DNA of 36,530 nt from Saccoglossus kowalevskii (Eukaryota > Hemichordata > Enteropneusta > Harrimaniidae). Positions 12,301 through 22,900 of the stretch are shown here, one piece after another. The stretch is from positions 1 through 36,530 of the forward strand of contig NW_003135385.1 in the NCBI RefSeq assembly GCF_000003605.2, written 5' to 3'. Every line of letters starts with the position of its first letter. Within the stretch, counting starts at the first letter, position 1. The position numbers and the translations under genes are program-made. Below the pieces are notes generated by a model. It worked only from the letters and a program-made list of their open reading frames with translations, was not told the origin of the DNA and searched no databases.

Positions 12301-15300
12301 ATTGTTCAATGATTATTTGGAGGACTTTGTATAGAAGCATATCATCTATTATTCTTTACACGATATCCTCCATATATATTTGTAGGATATCCTAATAAAT
12401 GTCAATACTCGTACAGATATAGAATTATCCGTAGTAATACAGAATACATATTTACATTGTGGCACTGCTCCGGAAAAGCAATATTATTTGGAACGAGGCC
12501 ACAAAATTAACTTCCTGTCCCTGTTGACTTCAAAAATAGTTCCGCTAAATTGACCCGAACACTTTTGTATGAAAGATTTTTTTCTTGGGATGAGTTGAAT
12601 TCAGTTCAAAATTATTTTGCTATTTGAGAATGCCAGGTTTGAAATTCGCTTGTTTATGTAATCTGCGTAAGTACTTTAGCGGCCATCTTTGATGTTTGTC
12701 CTAAACAGTAACTTTACTACCAATGTCTTCAGGAAAATTTGATGGATTACTCGTGAATCGCCGAGGTACAGGTAACCGTTAATCATTTAACTCAACTTAA
12801 ACGAATGTTTTGAATTAGAGATCGTGATAATAAACAAAACATTAATGATGTCGCCGTCCTATGGTAATTGGCCCCAGTGCTATTTGCACTGCATGGATTA
12901 TCGCCAGCGAGAATGATAGTTAACAAGTCAAAAGGACGTTTTTTTGCCGGGAAAACTCACACATAACCAAAAGCACAAGTAATCGACAACAAACATAACA
13001 CTTCACGTAGAGTACCCACACGTATGTATAGTGTATGTTTCTTTTCCAGCCGGACCAATTCCCGTTATTATAATTTAAAATGAAAAGAGCGGAAATTATT
13101 TCTTTCAATATAATAAATATAAATAAATTGATCAGACACTATCTTTAATGAAATCTCATGAAGTTAATCACCGTCATTTGACAGCGTTAAGTGTAAGCCA
13201 GAAACGCGTTGAAGCATGTTCAAATTTAAATTGCATAAAACAATTATTTTGCCACTTGACGTAACCGCGGATACCACGTGACGTAACGTGATGACTGATC
13301 TGTAATCGCGTCTTTTAGAGCGGGTTAACAACATGACATTATACAATGACTTGTTTTCTGACATTTACCAAGAGAAAATGAGTCATGCAAATTGAATATA
13401 ATAGCGATAAATAGACCGTCTGTGATGATGTCATATAATATTGCACCTTTTTATGGCAATAATTCATGTTTTTTTATACTTTATAATTCATGTTTCTTTT
13501 TTTATCAAGTAACACTTATATAAATAACATAAACATTCTATGTTGATTTTATTTTGTCTGGGGATGGAGGCTAAATCTGTTTTATTGATATCGTGAGCAC
13601 GTGTCGAGTATATAGCTGCTGTCATTATCCAACTCGAGAAATGAAAAGGGGTCATTACAAAACCATGGGGAGTAATGAGTAATAACGTAACTCCTGACGT
13701 ACTTAAACGAGTTTGACATTTAAGTCATTTCCATCCACATGAGCTATATCCGATCATAATGGCATTGTTATAATAGCCGACAGTCTTAAGGTCTCATTCC
13801 ACTAATAAATGCCTTGCAAGAACCAATGAAATTTTTTTAATATTTTTTTTCTCAGGTGCTCCCTGTTTGAGGGCGTGATTACCTGGGTCAAAGGTGAGAC
13901 CAACATGTGGTCTTTTGTTTACTACTTAGCGACTGTGTACCTGTGAGTTTATTCTGTGTGTATTTGGATGTTCTAATCTTGGTGTTTTTCCAGTGATTTC
14001 TCTAGGTTCAATCCAAATAAAGTAGATGTGTCTTTTTTACCAGAGATTTGCAAGAGTTTGAGCTGGCCAACATGTTAGTTTTGTTTTCAAGTGATTGATT
14101 ACTGGCATGTTGATTTCCCATTTTTGAGCAATGTGTTCAACTTTGTTCATCATTTTCATATATCAATCTCGTCATATGTTAACATTGTTGTCTATGGAAT
14201 TTCAATTAGTGGTATGGGCCCTGAAGACAGCTATAGTTATAAACTCACTAGTTGTGACGGTGGTACGTGGGTAGCGAAACCCTTTGTGATGAACGAACTC
14301 ATTGCAGACCAGTCAACAGGGCATCTGACGCTAATACAACGTACAAATCCAGGCTAATTTATCCAGTCTTTCATAAAGCATCGATAATGGTATAATCTGA
14401 ACAAATCCAGTAATCCAGTTTTATAATACAGCACGCACGTGTTTGAAAAAGACAAGGAAACACAAGTTCATTGTCAACTTCAAGGCATATTTTAATGGCC
14501 TGGATTATGTATATATAGTCTGATATCGACTTTTACGCATGTACTTATAATTACTAATACGTACGCGTAATTCAACACGCATGCGCAGTTGTGTAGCCCG
14601 TTATTACGTTCATCAAATGTACGTTATCTTTTGACCGAAAGGCGTTTTTACGATATATGTAATCACAATCCATTATGTCAACCATACACGCTCAACATAC
14701 TGCCTCGTAAGTCAAAGAACATATTCACAGATTTATCTGTCCCATCTCACGACGGTAGATAACTAGAAAAAACGGATAATGGAAGTTTTTGGAACCACCG
14801 ATGGGAGCAGTTTACTGAAGCATTTCGCTTTTTACCACAATAGTGATTTTTTATTTCACGTTGAAATTGAAGACGCATTATAGAAAAAAACATATTTTTT
14901 AAAATAATTTATAGTTCTGATGCAACGTGATGAAGACTAAAAATGTGATATTTCGCAGTACACACACAACACTATTCGCATATGTAGTGATTGTTAGTTG
15001 TACGTACCAAAAATTCAATGTACATGCGTATTAAAAAAAGCTATAGTTTCATCAAACGAATACTTGTGTTTTAGTTTTGTGTAAATAATAATCGTACAAC
15101 AGTATTGAAAATTACATGTTTTCGCCCATATTGCACCTTTATTTTTTACAAATACAAAATACAACACACACAATGTAACCATTAACCTCGATAAAAATGC
15201 TCGGCGTCATATGGTGCGTTGATTCGCTTCAATGACCCAGGCGGAACCGACCTTATTATTCACGCACGTTTTCAAAATTCCCAGTACAAGTATATTGCAC

Positions 15301-18300
15301 GAGTGCGTCTTTTCAGGGGGCGCTGATCAATATAAGGAGCAGCTGATAAGAAAACCCTGGATGGTACCTTAATATTAATGACTGTCTTCCTGTCACATTT
15401 ACCCGTGCATCTGCAGACATTACGTTTAGATAACACCCCCATAACTGTAAGCAGATGTATGTGAATCTCTCATTTTTTTCAATGAAATAGGTTTGATTTT
15501 AAAGAGATAATGGGCGACGGCTGGCGTTCGGATAAAACAAAAAACGGTTACCATGGAGTCAAGTACTCACTTGAGTCACTATATCAATGTGCATTATTCT
15601 GACCTAGATGTTTATTTCGTGTAGCGTTCTACATAAGCCTACATAAGTGGGTTCTAATGCCATTACCGCCAGCTTAACATAATAAATTGTCGTAGAACCA
15701 GTGTTTACCCTGAATACAAAATTAAATATTGGCGTTTTCCATATTTTAATTTCGCTAAGACTACTCGTATTGTTGTTGCGACGCAAAATTATCACGTACA
15801 ATATTTGTTTTATAAATGAAAAGCACGGGAAACGTGAATTAATTTAGCGATGTCTCATGTTGACAAACCTCTCCACATTAAATAGGTCATATATACATGG
15901 CATGCGTCTATTGCCTTCAACTTGAATTCAAAATTTTAATGTAAATGTAAGAATTGGGATAATCACTATGACGATCAGTATATTGGAATTGAACGATGAA
16001 CTCGTTATTATCACGGCGTTGCCATGGATACGACATTATTATCAGCTGTGTGAACAATCTGATCACAATATTCTAGTTATTTAAATTGAGTCAGATGTGT
16101 TTATAATTATTTAGAATTACATATTGTAAGCTGTAAATAATCGCTGCACGTGTCAGGTAAGTGTTGGGTCATACGACAACCTATGGAGGATTCATCCTAG
16201 GAATGAAATATTCAAAGACTACAATTGGGACTTATCAACTTTTTCCAATGAGCACATTGTGAAATTTAATAATAATGTTTTAATTTTTGCCCATATTAAT
16301 ATTTATAATATACACATGCGCAGAAACATGCGTAATTTTCGTTAAAATTCAGATTCCGAGCCACAACGTCGCTGTCGTAAAAGTCGCCAAGAGCCATGCG
16401 CCATTTTGGAATTCATTACCAGGTTTTAAATGGCTTGAGGCAATGGTCGGTAATGGTCGGGATTCCAGTACGTACTTTTCATTCTAAGATGACGATTTGA
16501 TTTTAAACGAGGTCGCGCGGATGATGATACTTGTTGAAAAAATACTACAAATCCGTGTTAATTCTAAAACAGGACGGTAGTCATTAGCTGACTTCACCAC
16601 TTGCATAAACAATTAAAGCAGTCCCAGGCCAAATGAGAATATATCATCATTCATGAAGAATCAAAGCAGCAAATTGGCGTTCGTGCACTGCAAGTCAATT
16701 CGTTTGTCTCCGCGCAGAGATTCCGGCTCTATACTTTCCTAATATCATTGTGCGTTTAGAGGCAACATTTACTACGCTACCGCACATAAAAAAGCTATAC
16801 AAAATCTCATGTTGATAATAACAAACGGCGACGATTTTCATCGCACCAACGTCCAATTTGGTTTCAAATTACGAAGTGTGTGAAAATTACTATAATCATG
16901 TCGGAGGCAGATTAAATCTAGTACGGATGGCAATCAATTGATGTTGGCATTGCGTGATTTGGAAGTCGGTTAACGTGCAAATACAGCATTTAATTAAACA
17001 ACGCTATTATGATATAGTTTCACCTTCGTAACTGTTGTAATAATCGGTGGGAGACTGATGCTCATAATCCGGCATCTAGACTATCTATCTTACATGAGAT
17101 TTCCGATAACGTCGAAACAACAAAAGAACGATTTATGAGGTAATTTGGAATATTCTATCAGGAAAATGTTCATTGTTAGAAGTAGTCATAGTAACATTAC
17201 ACGAAATGTGATTGGTAAACAGGGAATATCTCAAATCACGATATTATGTAGCAATTCAGTGTCTTTACTGCATAACTGTCTATTATATTTGTTTTATATT
17301 TGTTGATTTCCCCTAAGGTGTCAAGGCAACAAGAACATCGACAACAACAACAAACACATAAATTATATGAGTAATGATGATTTCAAAACAAGAGTACATG
17401 ATTCGTCCAACATCAACTGAAAAAAAACTCAACGGAAGTGGACTCAAGTGGCTAACGATTAGAAACATTGTCACTAAATATTCCCAGAACACACAAAACA
17501 TTAAAGGTTTAAATTAGACCAAACATAATAGGTCAAAAAACACAGCGCGTGTTCGTGGATGAATAGCAGGAGATGACCCTGCGTATGCTAGCACTGCCAT
17601 CAGTTGAGTAGTTTTAATGACCGGGGGCCTTGAAATGATTGATTATGTGTCATAGTACGTCAACGAAGAGCATCAGGAATACGTGGATGTGCCGTGATAG
17701 ATCGGCAACAATAAAGTGTACATCTTTTAGAGGAGTAATAAGAGATATGCTTGAGACTACGTTGTCGTTAATAGAAAATACGCGCCAACAACTTCAACAT
17801 TGGAAAACGCGTTGCGTGCCCTAAAGTACGTATATGGTTCGAATAATTGTAAGTAAGTAATATCCGCTGTAAACTAGCAAAGGTCCACGAAAATCGGTGT
17901 AAAATGTCAATGGTGATTTGTTTTGGCGGAGCACTGTGTCTGTTTTATCATAAAGTTCTTACCGCATATTTACGAGAATGTGCACATTTTTCAACTAGCG
18001 CGGAGCGTTGACGCCATTTTGCGTTAAAGCATCTACTTTCGGTCTAAGTCATGTCTATTCATGTGCCTGGAAATGTGTTCATTCTACAACTATTTAAAAT
18101 GTGCGCATGTGCAATCGAAATATCTTTGGGTCACCGATACTTCCTAGTATCTGAATGATGGACTGATTATTGCGTTGGGTAGCAGGGAACGGCATTTGGG
18201 AACGTACCATATGCGAATAAACGGTGTCTCGTTGTTCGCTTTTCTCAGCATTGTCGATTTTCATCGGTCAGTCTATAAAAGTATACTGAACGAGTAATGG

Positions 18301-18748
18301 TTTTCTAAGTTGACATACAACATCGTTTTCTTACGTTACAGGAATAGGCGGGAAATCGCAGTCAATCAACTGTGAAGAACGATGTCAGGAGATATTTTAT
18401 ACCGACACCTTGGATGAACCCACTTTCACGTATTACAATGATCCAAGAGTTCTGCCTTGTTATTATAATTGGGGTCGACGAGTGTCATGTATGCATAATT
18501 AATGAGAGCATAATCAGTAAGGGTGTTTATATCATAGTTTATAATACCCATAAATCACCAACAATGACGATTGTTTATTTAATTTTAAATAACCATAATT
18601 TCTCGGTGCGTATATGTAATCATAATAATATATTAATCTATGTCTGTGTTGTGGTTTAGGTATAGATAATAGGGCGACCACGTGTAACCTGCACGTTCAT
18701 CTTAATAATACATGTTTATGATGCTGCCGCAGAATGAAGGTGTGTCTC

Positions 18749-18779
<31 letters not shown>

Positions 18780-19386
18780 GGACTGCAGCCATGTTTTTCT
18801 TGCATTCGACCAAACAAACAAACAAAATAACGTTGTCGTTTTGATGACACCTCACTATTGTGTATCGCACACACTGCTCTGTTTTAGTAAGCTCAGCGGA
18901 CTATGACTGGGAAAAATTTGACACAATAATATACTAATCATGCCAATTTCGATAAAATAAAACAAGGGACTATTCCCCTTGGCGAAATTTCGCAATTCAG
19001 TAACTAATTTAATATTTACATTTTTTTCAGTTGTTAAGCGTTCTTTTCAGCTGTTATTATTGTGTCGCCTCCTACACAAGGCTAGAACGATTAATGGCTA
19101 GCGTCCTTACTTATAAACACTGCTGACAGTGGATGGCTGACAAAGCTAAGTGAACATAGAAAATGATGCGGCGAGATAATTGAAATTGGGAAGAACAGTT
19201 TTAAACTGGGTACTATAAATGAACGACTACGTTAATTAAACATAACATACTGCAACATAAGGAACAGCGTTTACATAAAAACAGAATTCAGTGAAAACTC
19301 AGTGTTGCCTTGAAAAGATGATGCGCGTATACGCGTGTATATGGGAGTGTATTGAAAACAGAAATATCGTAAAGCAACTTACACAT
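6204..19386 (-). CDS. PLP/DM20/M6 family proteolipid gene (7 exons)
   Basis: Whole-gene entry; coding exons are 19384-19386 plus base 19383, 11065-11254, 9101-9260, 8619-8778, 7130-7191, 6936-7001 and 6204-6335, giving about 257 residues. This family comprises four-pass membrane proteins of neural and other cells that associate with cholesterol-rich membrane and shape myelin, filopodia or neurites. Seen here: N-terminal cysteine cluster (KCECWNSKCC), four hydrophobic segments at about 18-41, 73-93, 114-148 and 203-224, and a large second extracellular loop with four cysteines, the family's disulfide signature. NNT, NTT and NGT in that loop are possible N-glycosylation sites. The C-terminal tail is cytoplasmic. 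All junctions keep frame. Intron phases 1,2,0,1,0,0 equal those I recall for vertebrate PLP1. Exons 2-7 are secure; exon 1 is less so. Whether it is an M6 or PLP orthologue cannot be told, though there is no PLP-specific insert in exon 3, as in DM20/M6. Confidence 0.93.
6561..6707 (+). mobile_element. TTAA-flanked MITE, copy 2 (3' end lost), in M6 intron 6
   Basis: Same orientation as copy 1 and closely similar from TTAAAGCGGGAGGGTCGTCA through AACAATGACACGCTATGGCC. Similarity fades after GCATGCGCAGGCG, so the right inverted repeat is degenerate or deleted. It sits in the intron between exons 6 and 7 of the M6-like gene. Confidence 0.82.
6936..7001 (-). CDS. M6-like gene exon 6
   Basis: 66 bp, 22 residues (GIDIWEDYTLSWGGAALVVV...), phase 0 at both ends. 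It covers the end of extracellular loop 2 and the first half of TM4. Acceptor GTACAG, donor GTGAGT. The length equals the 66 bp I recall for PLP1 exon 6, and the donor splits TM4 at the same point. If this donor is not used, the frame continues 17 more codons to TAG at 6884-6882 (see findings). Confidence 0.94.
7130..7191 (-). CDS. M6-like gene exon 5
   Basis: 62 bp; two bases complete a glycine codon, then 20 residues (LGKADNGTLCNERLIQFCKE). It holds the last two of the four loop-2 cysteines and one NGT sequon. Acceptor TTTTTAG, donor GTATGT. The preceding QYG joined to this exon matches the conserved R-x-YG segment of vertebrate PLP/M6. Confidence 0.94.
7192..8618 (-). other. M6-like gene intron 4
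   Basis: 1.4-kb intron in unique AT-rich sequence. It contains one recent 44-bp tandem duplication (7811-7902) and no other gene that I can see. Confidence 0.7.
7811..7902. repeat. 44-bp tandem duplication
   Basis: Two essentially identical copies of a 44-bp unit starting AACTCTAATGTGCATACG, the second beginning at 7855. The lack of divergence suggests a recent slippage duplication inside intron 4. Confidence 0.93.
8619..8778 (-). CDS. M6-like gene exon 4
   Basis: 160 bp, phase 0 in and phase 1 out. It encodes most of TM3 and the start of extracellular loop 2: FFLIYYALTIVWFILACGIV..., then VYCGNDYETVFNNTTSCLDL. The YALTIVW stretch is nearly the YALTVVW of vertebrate PLP1. It carries the first two loop cysteines and the NNTT glycosylation site. 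Acceptor TTACAG, donor GTGAGT. Confidence 0.95.
8779..9100 (-). other. M6-like gene intron 3
   Basis: Short intron; unique sequence, no other feature seen. Confidence 0.8.
9101..9260 (-). CDS. M6-like gene exon 3
   Basis: 160 bp, phase 2 in and phase 0 out. It encodes TM2 (AYGVTGGTAGMAVILVVIGV) and the intracellular loop with LCSRYRVRMCGR, up to the start of TM3. The same position in vertebrates reads QYVIYG, then the TTACGR-type segment. There is no room for the 35-residue PLP-specific insertion, so the layout is DM20/M6-like. Acceptor CCCTATAG, donor GTAAGT. Confidence 0.95.
9261..11064 (-). other. M6-like gene intron 2
   Basis: 1.8-kb AT-rich intron. Short open frames occur on both strands but none has splice sites and composition that persuade me. 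Confidence 0.7.
11065..11254 (-). CDS. M6-like gene exon 2
   Basis: 190 bp, phase 1 in and phase 2 out (I recall 187 bp for PLP1 exon 2). It encodes the N-terminal cysteine cluster KCECWNSKCC, likely palmitoylated as in PLP, then RVPYA, TM1, and the short first extracellular loop. RVPYAT at the start of TM1 is the hallmark of invertebrate M6 and vertebrate V/APFAS/VPYAS sequences. Acceptor CATTTTAG, donor GTGAGT. Confidence 0.95.
11288..11427. repeat. Purine-rich (A/G) low-complexity tract
   Basis: About 140 bp dominated by GAAA/AAGAA words on the plus strand, beginning just upstream (minus-strand sense) of exon 2. On the transcribed strand this is pyrimidine-rich, and it could strengthen the exon 2 acceptor; that role is an inference. 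Confidence 0.7.
13856..13893 (+). CDS. Candidate 38-bp exon nested in M6 intron 1
   Basis: Unrecognised product. A long pyrimidine tract (TATTTTTTTTCTCAG) precedes it and a consensus donor (AAAG, then GTGAGA) follows. Only one frame is open: CSLFEGVITWVK, phase 2 in and phase 1 out. Its outgoing phase fits the acceptor at 18342, giving VKG-IGGKSQ, but that pairing is speculative. Confidence 0.28.
14210..14357 (+). CDS. Candidate terminal exon, unknown protein
   Basis: Unrecognised. The frame reads GMGPEDSYSYKLTSCDGGTW, then VAKPFVMNELIADQSTGHLT... to TAA at 14355-14357, and the composition is clearly protein-like. The ELIADQSTGHLTL ending loosely recalls the last strand of cadherin-type repeats (F-x-I-D-x-x-T-G-x-L), but one partial segment is too little to assign a family. 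The acceptor (TTTCAATTAG) is mediocre and no partner exon is proven. It could be a remnant of a mobile element. Confidence 0.25.
18274..18280 (+). promoter_or_regulatory. TATA-box-like sequence
   Basis: TATAAAA in the context GTCTATAAAAGTATAC on the plus strand, 62 bp before the acceptor of the candidate exon at 18342. If it is a real promoter, transcription would start near 18305, which sits badly with 18342 being an internal acceptor. Only one of the two can be right for a given transcript. Confidence 0.2.
18342..18502 (+). CDS. Candidate terminal exon of a cysteine-containing protein
   Basis: Unrecognised. A good acceptor (GTTTTCTTACGTTACAG) opens a 52-codon frame with phase 1 entry: IGGKSQSINCEERCQEIFYT, later NDPRVLPCYYNWGRRVSCMH, stop TAA 18500-18502. 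Four cysteines, many tyrosines and prolines suggest an extracellular domain. No ATG lies in this frame, so it must be joined to an upstream exon; the 38-bp candidate at 13856 and a short ATG exon at 12630-12666 both end in the needed phase. A competing frame from 18372 is also open but looks less protein-like. Confidence 0.36.
18749..18776. repeat. Poly(A) run, 28 bp
   Basis: Uninterrupted A28 on the plus strand. No recognisable retroposon body precedes it within about 100 bp, so I treat it as a simple repeat. Confidence 0.95.
19383..19386 (-). CDS. M6-like gene exon 1, split start (candidate)
   Basis: On the minus strand ATGT is followed at once by a perfect donor, GTAAGT (19382-19377). The phase is 1, as exon 2 requires, and the joined second codon becomes TCG, giving M-S-K-C-E-C. 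In PLP1 exon 1 likewise carries only ATG plus one base. An A stands at -3 of the ATG. I looked for other ATGN-GT sites upstream of exon 2; a weaker one is at 11712 (donor GTTAGT). Exon 1 would join across 8.1 kb, so cDNA would be needed to confirm it. The 5' UTR would extend rightwards from 19387. Confidence 0.58.
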
Positions 19387-19482
19387 TTTGAAAATATATC
19401 TTGCACTTTTGTCACTTGCTGAGAATTCCTACAAACAAGATTCGATATCTTCAGCGGCGAAAATTACTCAAAATTCTTCACA

Positions 19483-19509
19483 CTATATATAATAATTTAT
19501 ATATATAAT
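19483..19509 (-). promoter_or_regulatory. Possible TATA region of the M6-like gene
   Basis: An AT stretch whose minus strand reads AATTATATATATAAATTATT lies about 100 bp upstream of the candidate start codon, so transcription would begin near 19460. The stretch is partly palindromic and could equally be low-complexity DNA. Confidence 0.3.
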
Positions 19510-19582
19510 TCTGCGAATTGCGAATCTGTGAGAACGCACCCGTCGAGCCTGCAATAGCCTAGCAATCAGCCCTAAAAGTCAT

Positions 19583-19590
19583 ATGCAAAT
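19583..19590 (-). promoter_or_regulatory. Octamer (POU-type) motif
   Basis: Perfect ATGCAAAT on the plus strand (ATTTGCAT on the gene's strand), about 80-100 bp upstream of the possible TATA region. POU factors act in neural genes, which would suit an M6 gene; binding is an inference from the motif alone. Confidence 0.35.
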
Positions 19591-19710
19591 TAGATTCTAT
19601 TCAGATGCAAAGCGTGGCTTATCTCCGGTGAACACTATTCGACAAGAGGTAGCTAGCAAATCCCGACAATAGAGTGCAGCGAACGTGCGTTGGGTTTTAA
19701 TCATCGTCAA

Positions 19711-19998
19711 TTAATTTTGACAGTGCATGGCCATTCGATTAACGCGAGGACCTGACAAGTCAATACAAATGCGTATTTTGGACTGCGCATCTACCCATGC
19801 CTCTTTGTCGCCGCCAACAGCAACGGTGGTCCACCCCCGCATTGTCGTAACTCGTTCATTGACAAGCCAATCGCAGAACATGAAATGATTGCGCAGAATG
19901 TTCTCTGTATGCACGAAATGCAGTCGACATCGCCTGATATATGTATACAAAAAAATCATTAGATAATGAGGTTGGAAAATTTCACGAGTACAATGCAT
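19711..19998 (-). other. Coding-like fragment, unknown
   Basis: A 95-codon minus-strand frame in locally GC-richer DNA. Its last 70 codons (NHFMFCDWLVNERVTTMRGW, then TTVAVGGDKEAWVDAQSKIR...) are protein-like and purine-first. The plus strand is open too, from ATG 19726 for about 53 codons. I recognise neither. It may be an exon of an unplaced gene, an old mobile-element fragment, or chance in a stop-poor GC-rich patch. Confidence 0.28.
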
Positions 19999-22900
19999 TC
20001 AGTGAAGTATATCTGCAGAGTTCTCAAGCCTTCCTACACGAAAACACGTACTGTGTCACATACGAATAGGCACACTCACTTTTTGAGACACGACATACTT
20101 AGTACCACAGCGATGTTTGTTTGTTTTCAAATCGCCACGCCCATTCTAAAAAAAAATGTTTTTATCGAGTTTCAATGTGGTCATGGCAACGTATTATTAT
20201 CTTGCTTAAAACGTCTTGATACCTTTAATTTCATAGGTGAACATTGAGTACGTTGTCAATTTCGAAAGCGATGTAGGCGCCGTATGGACAGACACGTTAA
20301 TCATTGGAAACACAGACCCCAGTTATTGTGTACAAATCGTTGTTGGTGATTATGTTATTAACAATTTCTGAAATACTTCTGTATACTTATTTTAAACATT
20401 CGTCTCAGTATCGTAGGACGCTTGTTTATGAGTAAACAACTCTTATTTACCAAAAGTTTAACAACTTGGTGAATAGAAATCTAATTAGGTAGCATGTCAA
20501 ACACAGGGTCAATGCATTTATACTGTCTATATGTTCTTAGTGAAAATATTGAACTTTATATTCAAGCCACAAAAACATAATTATATCAACGTGTGTTTCA
20601 CAAACGTTATTTAGGTCAGCCAATTGTTCACTCAAATTGTCGAAAAGCGCGGCGTCTTGTCATTTTGTACACGTTCGTAGTATGTTGATTATTTTAGTTG
20701 TTGCCACACGCAGTGATATCCCAGCGATTGATAGTGACATTTGTTGTTGTCTTTTCTCTATTTTTTATTTTTTTACTTTATTATATCACGAACAATATCT
20801 CAATTAAGGATACGTTTATCAATAAAGATTATTATTATTATTATTCGTTACACGTCGATTAGGCCACGTAATTTTACTGGATAACCCCGCCTGCAGAAGT
20901 TGTTGTTGTTTGCATCTGGTTTACCTGTTTGAGTCATCACATTGGTCAAGTTGTTCTGTTTACTGTTTACTCAACCGCGGTTCAAACCCTAAGACAGAAA
21001 TTATTACCGTTTCGGGCATTAATTAGCTTTACAAATGGGACTCGTTCTTTTTTATTTAATGGGACCAACTGTTGAATAATTAGTTCCGCGGGTTAAATCA
21101 AAAGATAACCAGAGGAAGGGGGGGGTCTGCGGGTACTATTTGGGAATATAACGATTTTGATAGAACTGAATAAATGTGGGACTTGGCGACGTTTTACACA
21201 ATACTCGACCCATCTCATTATTCGCGTATTCGCGTAAAGATACGCAGAAATAGCACAGTATCACGATCATTTGACAATGATTCAAACGTGACAGAACGTA
21301 CAATATATGTGTGGTAATATTCGTTATGATATGTAGAATATGAGAGGTAATAATGTAGATGTAATCGTACAGCAGTTTAATTATAGCGGCCTTGGAAATT
21401 AACTACATGCTAATACATCAGATAACACGCCCGCATGTGAAGGATACAAAAATAATTTAGAAATGCATTTAGGTCATATGAATTTACATGTTACAATCGT
21501 ACAAGTTGTTGTTGCACTGTGGGTGTGTCCTCGACATGTCACCGTCTTTCAATCTTCAAAATTCAATTTTAATGACTAAAGAATGCCACCGGGGAATAAT
21601 TCCAACGTGGACAGACTGAGGTCATGGAAACTGGTTTTACTTTGAAATTTTAAATGTCACGCACAAATATGCAGAAAAAAGGCGCATACACAGAATATTA
21701 AGGAATCGCATTTCTATGAGAATTGAGCCTGAGATCGGGCAGGACAATATTTAATTCAACATATTGTATAACTGCAGACGATGACGGGTGTCAATATGTT
21801 CGTGTGGACAACAATGTAGTCTTGGTGATGTCGGCGTTATCTCCGATGTATAAGTACTGTCTGCTGTACATCGTTGTGTCTTCATGGTACCCTTGATAGA
21901 GTGGCGCCATGTTACTACTACCGTGTCATTCGTCACGTTCACGGCGCCTAATTAAATTCAAATGTCTCAAATCCGCTGTATGTATGATAGTATTCATTCT
22001 TGCCTGCTGTACTGCGCGGAAGATTAATAACCAACTCTAATGACTCAACATGATAAATGGTTATGGTCCCCGGATTCTCGTAAAATTCACTTCAAATGGG
22101 TTTTCTCGATCGTGAACTCAAAGAAAAAATAGAATACTATTAATCCTATTCTGTGCCGTTAAGTAGAAAAAATTGTCTGAGGATGTCGTATTACTCTCTC
22201 GAATACTAGGTGGCGCTCTTTACGAATACTACTAATAGTTTCTGAATCCTCGGGGGCGGAGCTACGTCGCAAGACGTTCCACGTTGCTACGACGCGCACC
22301 ACTGTACACGCATTTCTATGGGCTCTGTGCGCGCTGCTGTGGAACGCCGGTCGAGCCGGTGAAAATTCGAAAAAAACAACACAAACTCAACTTTGAAGTA
22401 ATCCCAAACAACCAAATTTATATATGTTACACACGTAGGGCTAATCTTGTTACACTGTTCAGAGGAGTCTCAACAGTTATCCCAAAGTACCGTTTTCTGC
22501 GAGTTTTGGGCCTTTGTTTTCACCGCCGCGGGTTGTCAGGCGGTGAAAATGCCCGGATGTCCGCCCCGAGGATACGTCAACGCTCGGGTATATCATGCTT
22601 GTATTTATTATATTTGTATGTATGTATGTGTGAGTGAGATTTGAGTTTTTAGTGAAAACAAATGATTGGACCGGTTTTAAAAAAACACGGATTAACTCAT
22701 TTTCAGGGAGTACTACTTGGTCTTTGGCATTAGTTTATGCAATCTTTGGTATAGGATTCTTTGCCCGTCATTTTGATGCGTCGTAGGATCGTATAATTAC
22801 GGAGTCTTGTAACCGTGTATGCCCGCTAACACCACAGTTGAAATGCGACTCGGAGGTGATAATTTTTTTTCACTAAGTTTGTAAAATAACTTCTTTCAAA

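Larger units (their letters stand above)
11255..19382 (-). other. M6-like gene intron 1
   Basis: An 8.1-kb first intron, if exon 1 is placed correctly. It is largely unique AT-rich DNA. It contains a purine-rich tract, plus-strand exon-like segments (listed separately) and a 28-A run. A perfect octamer ATGCAAAT lies at 13384. Stretches 11430-12600, 14360-15300, 15370-17600 and 18510-19380 hold nothing else that I can support. Confidence 0.6.

Noticed and set aside
22284-22637. 117-codon frame
   Set aside because: It crosses the CpG patch and hairpin, has no recognisable domain and no supporting splice or promoter signals.
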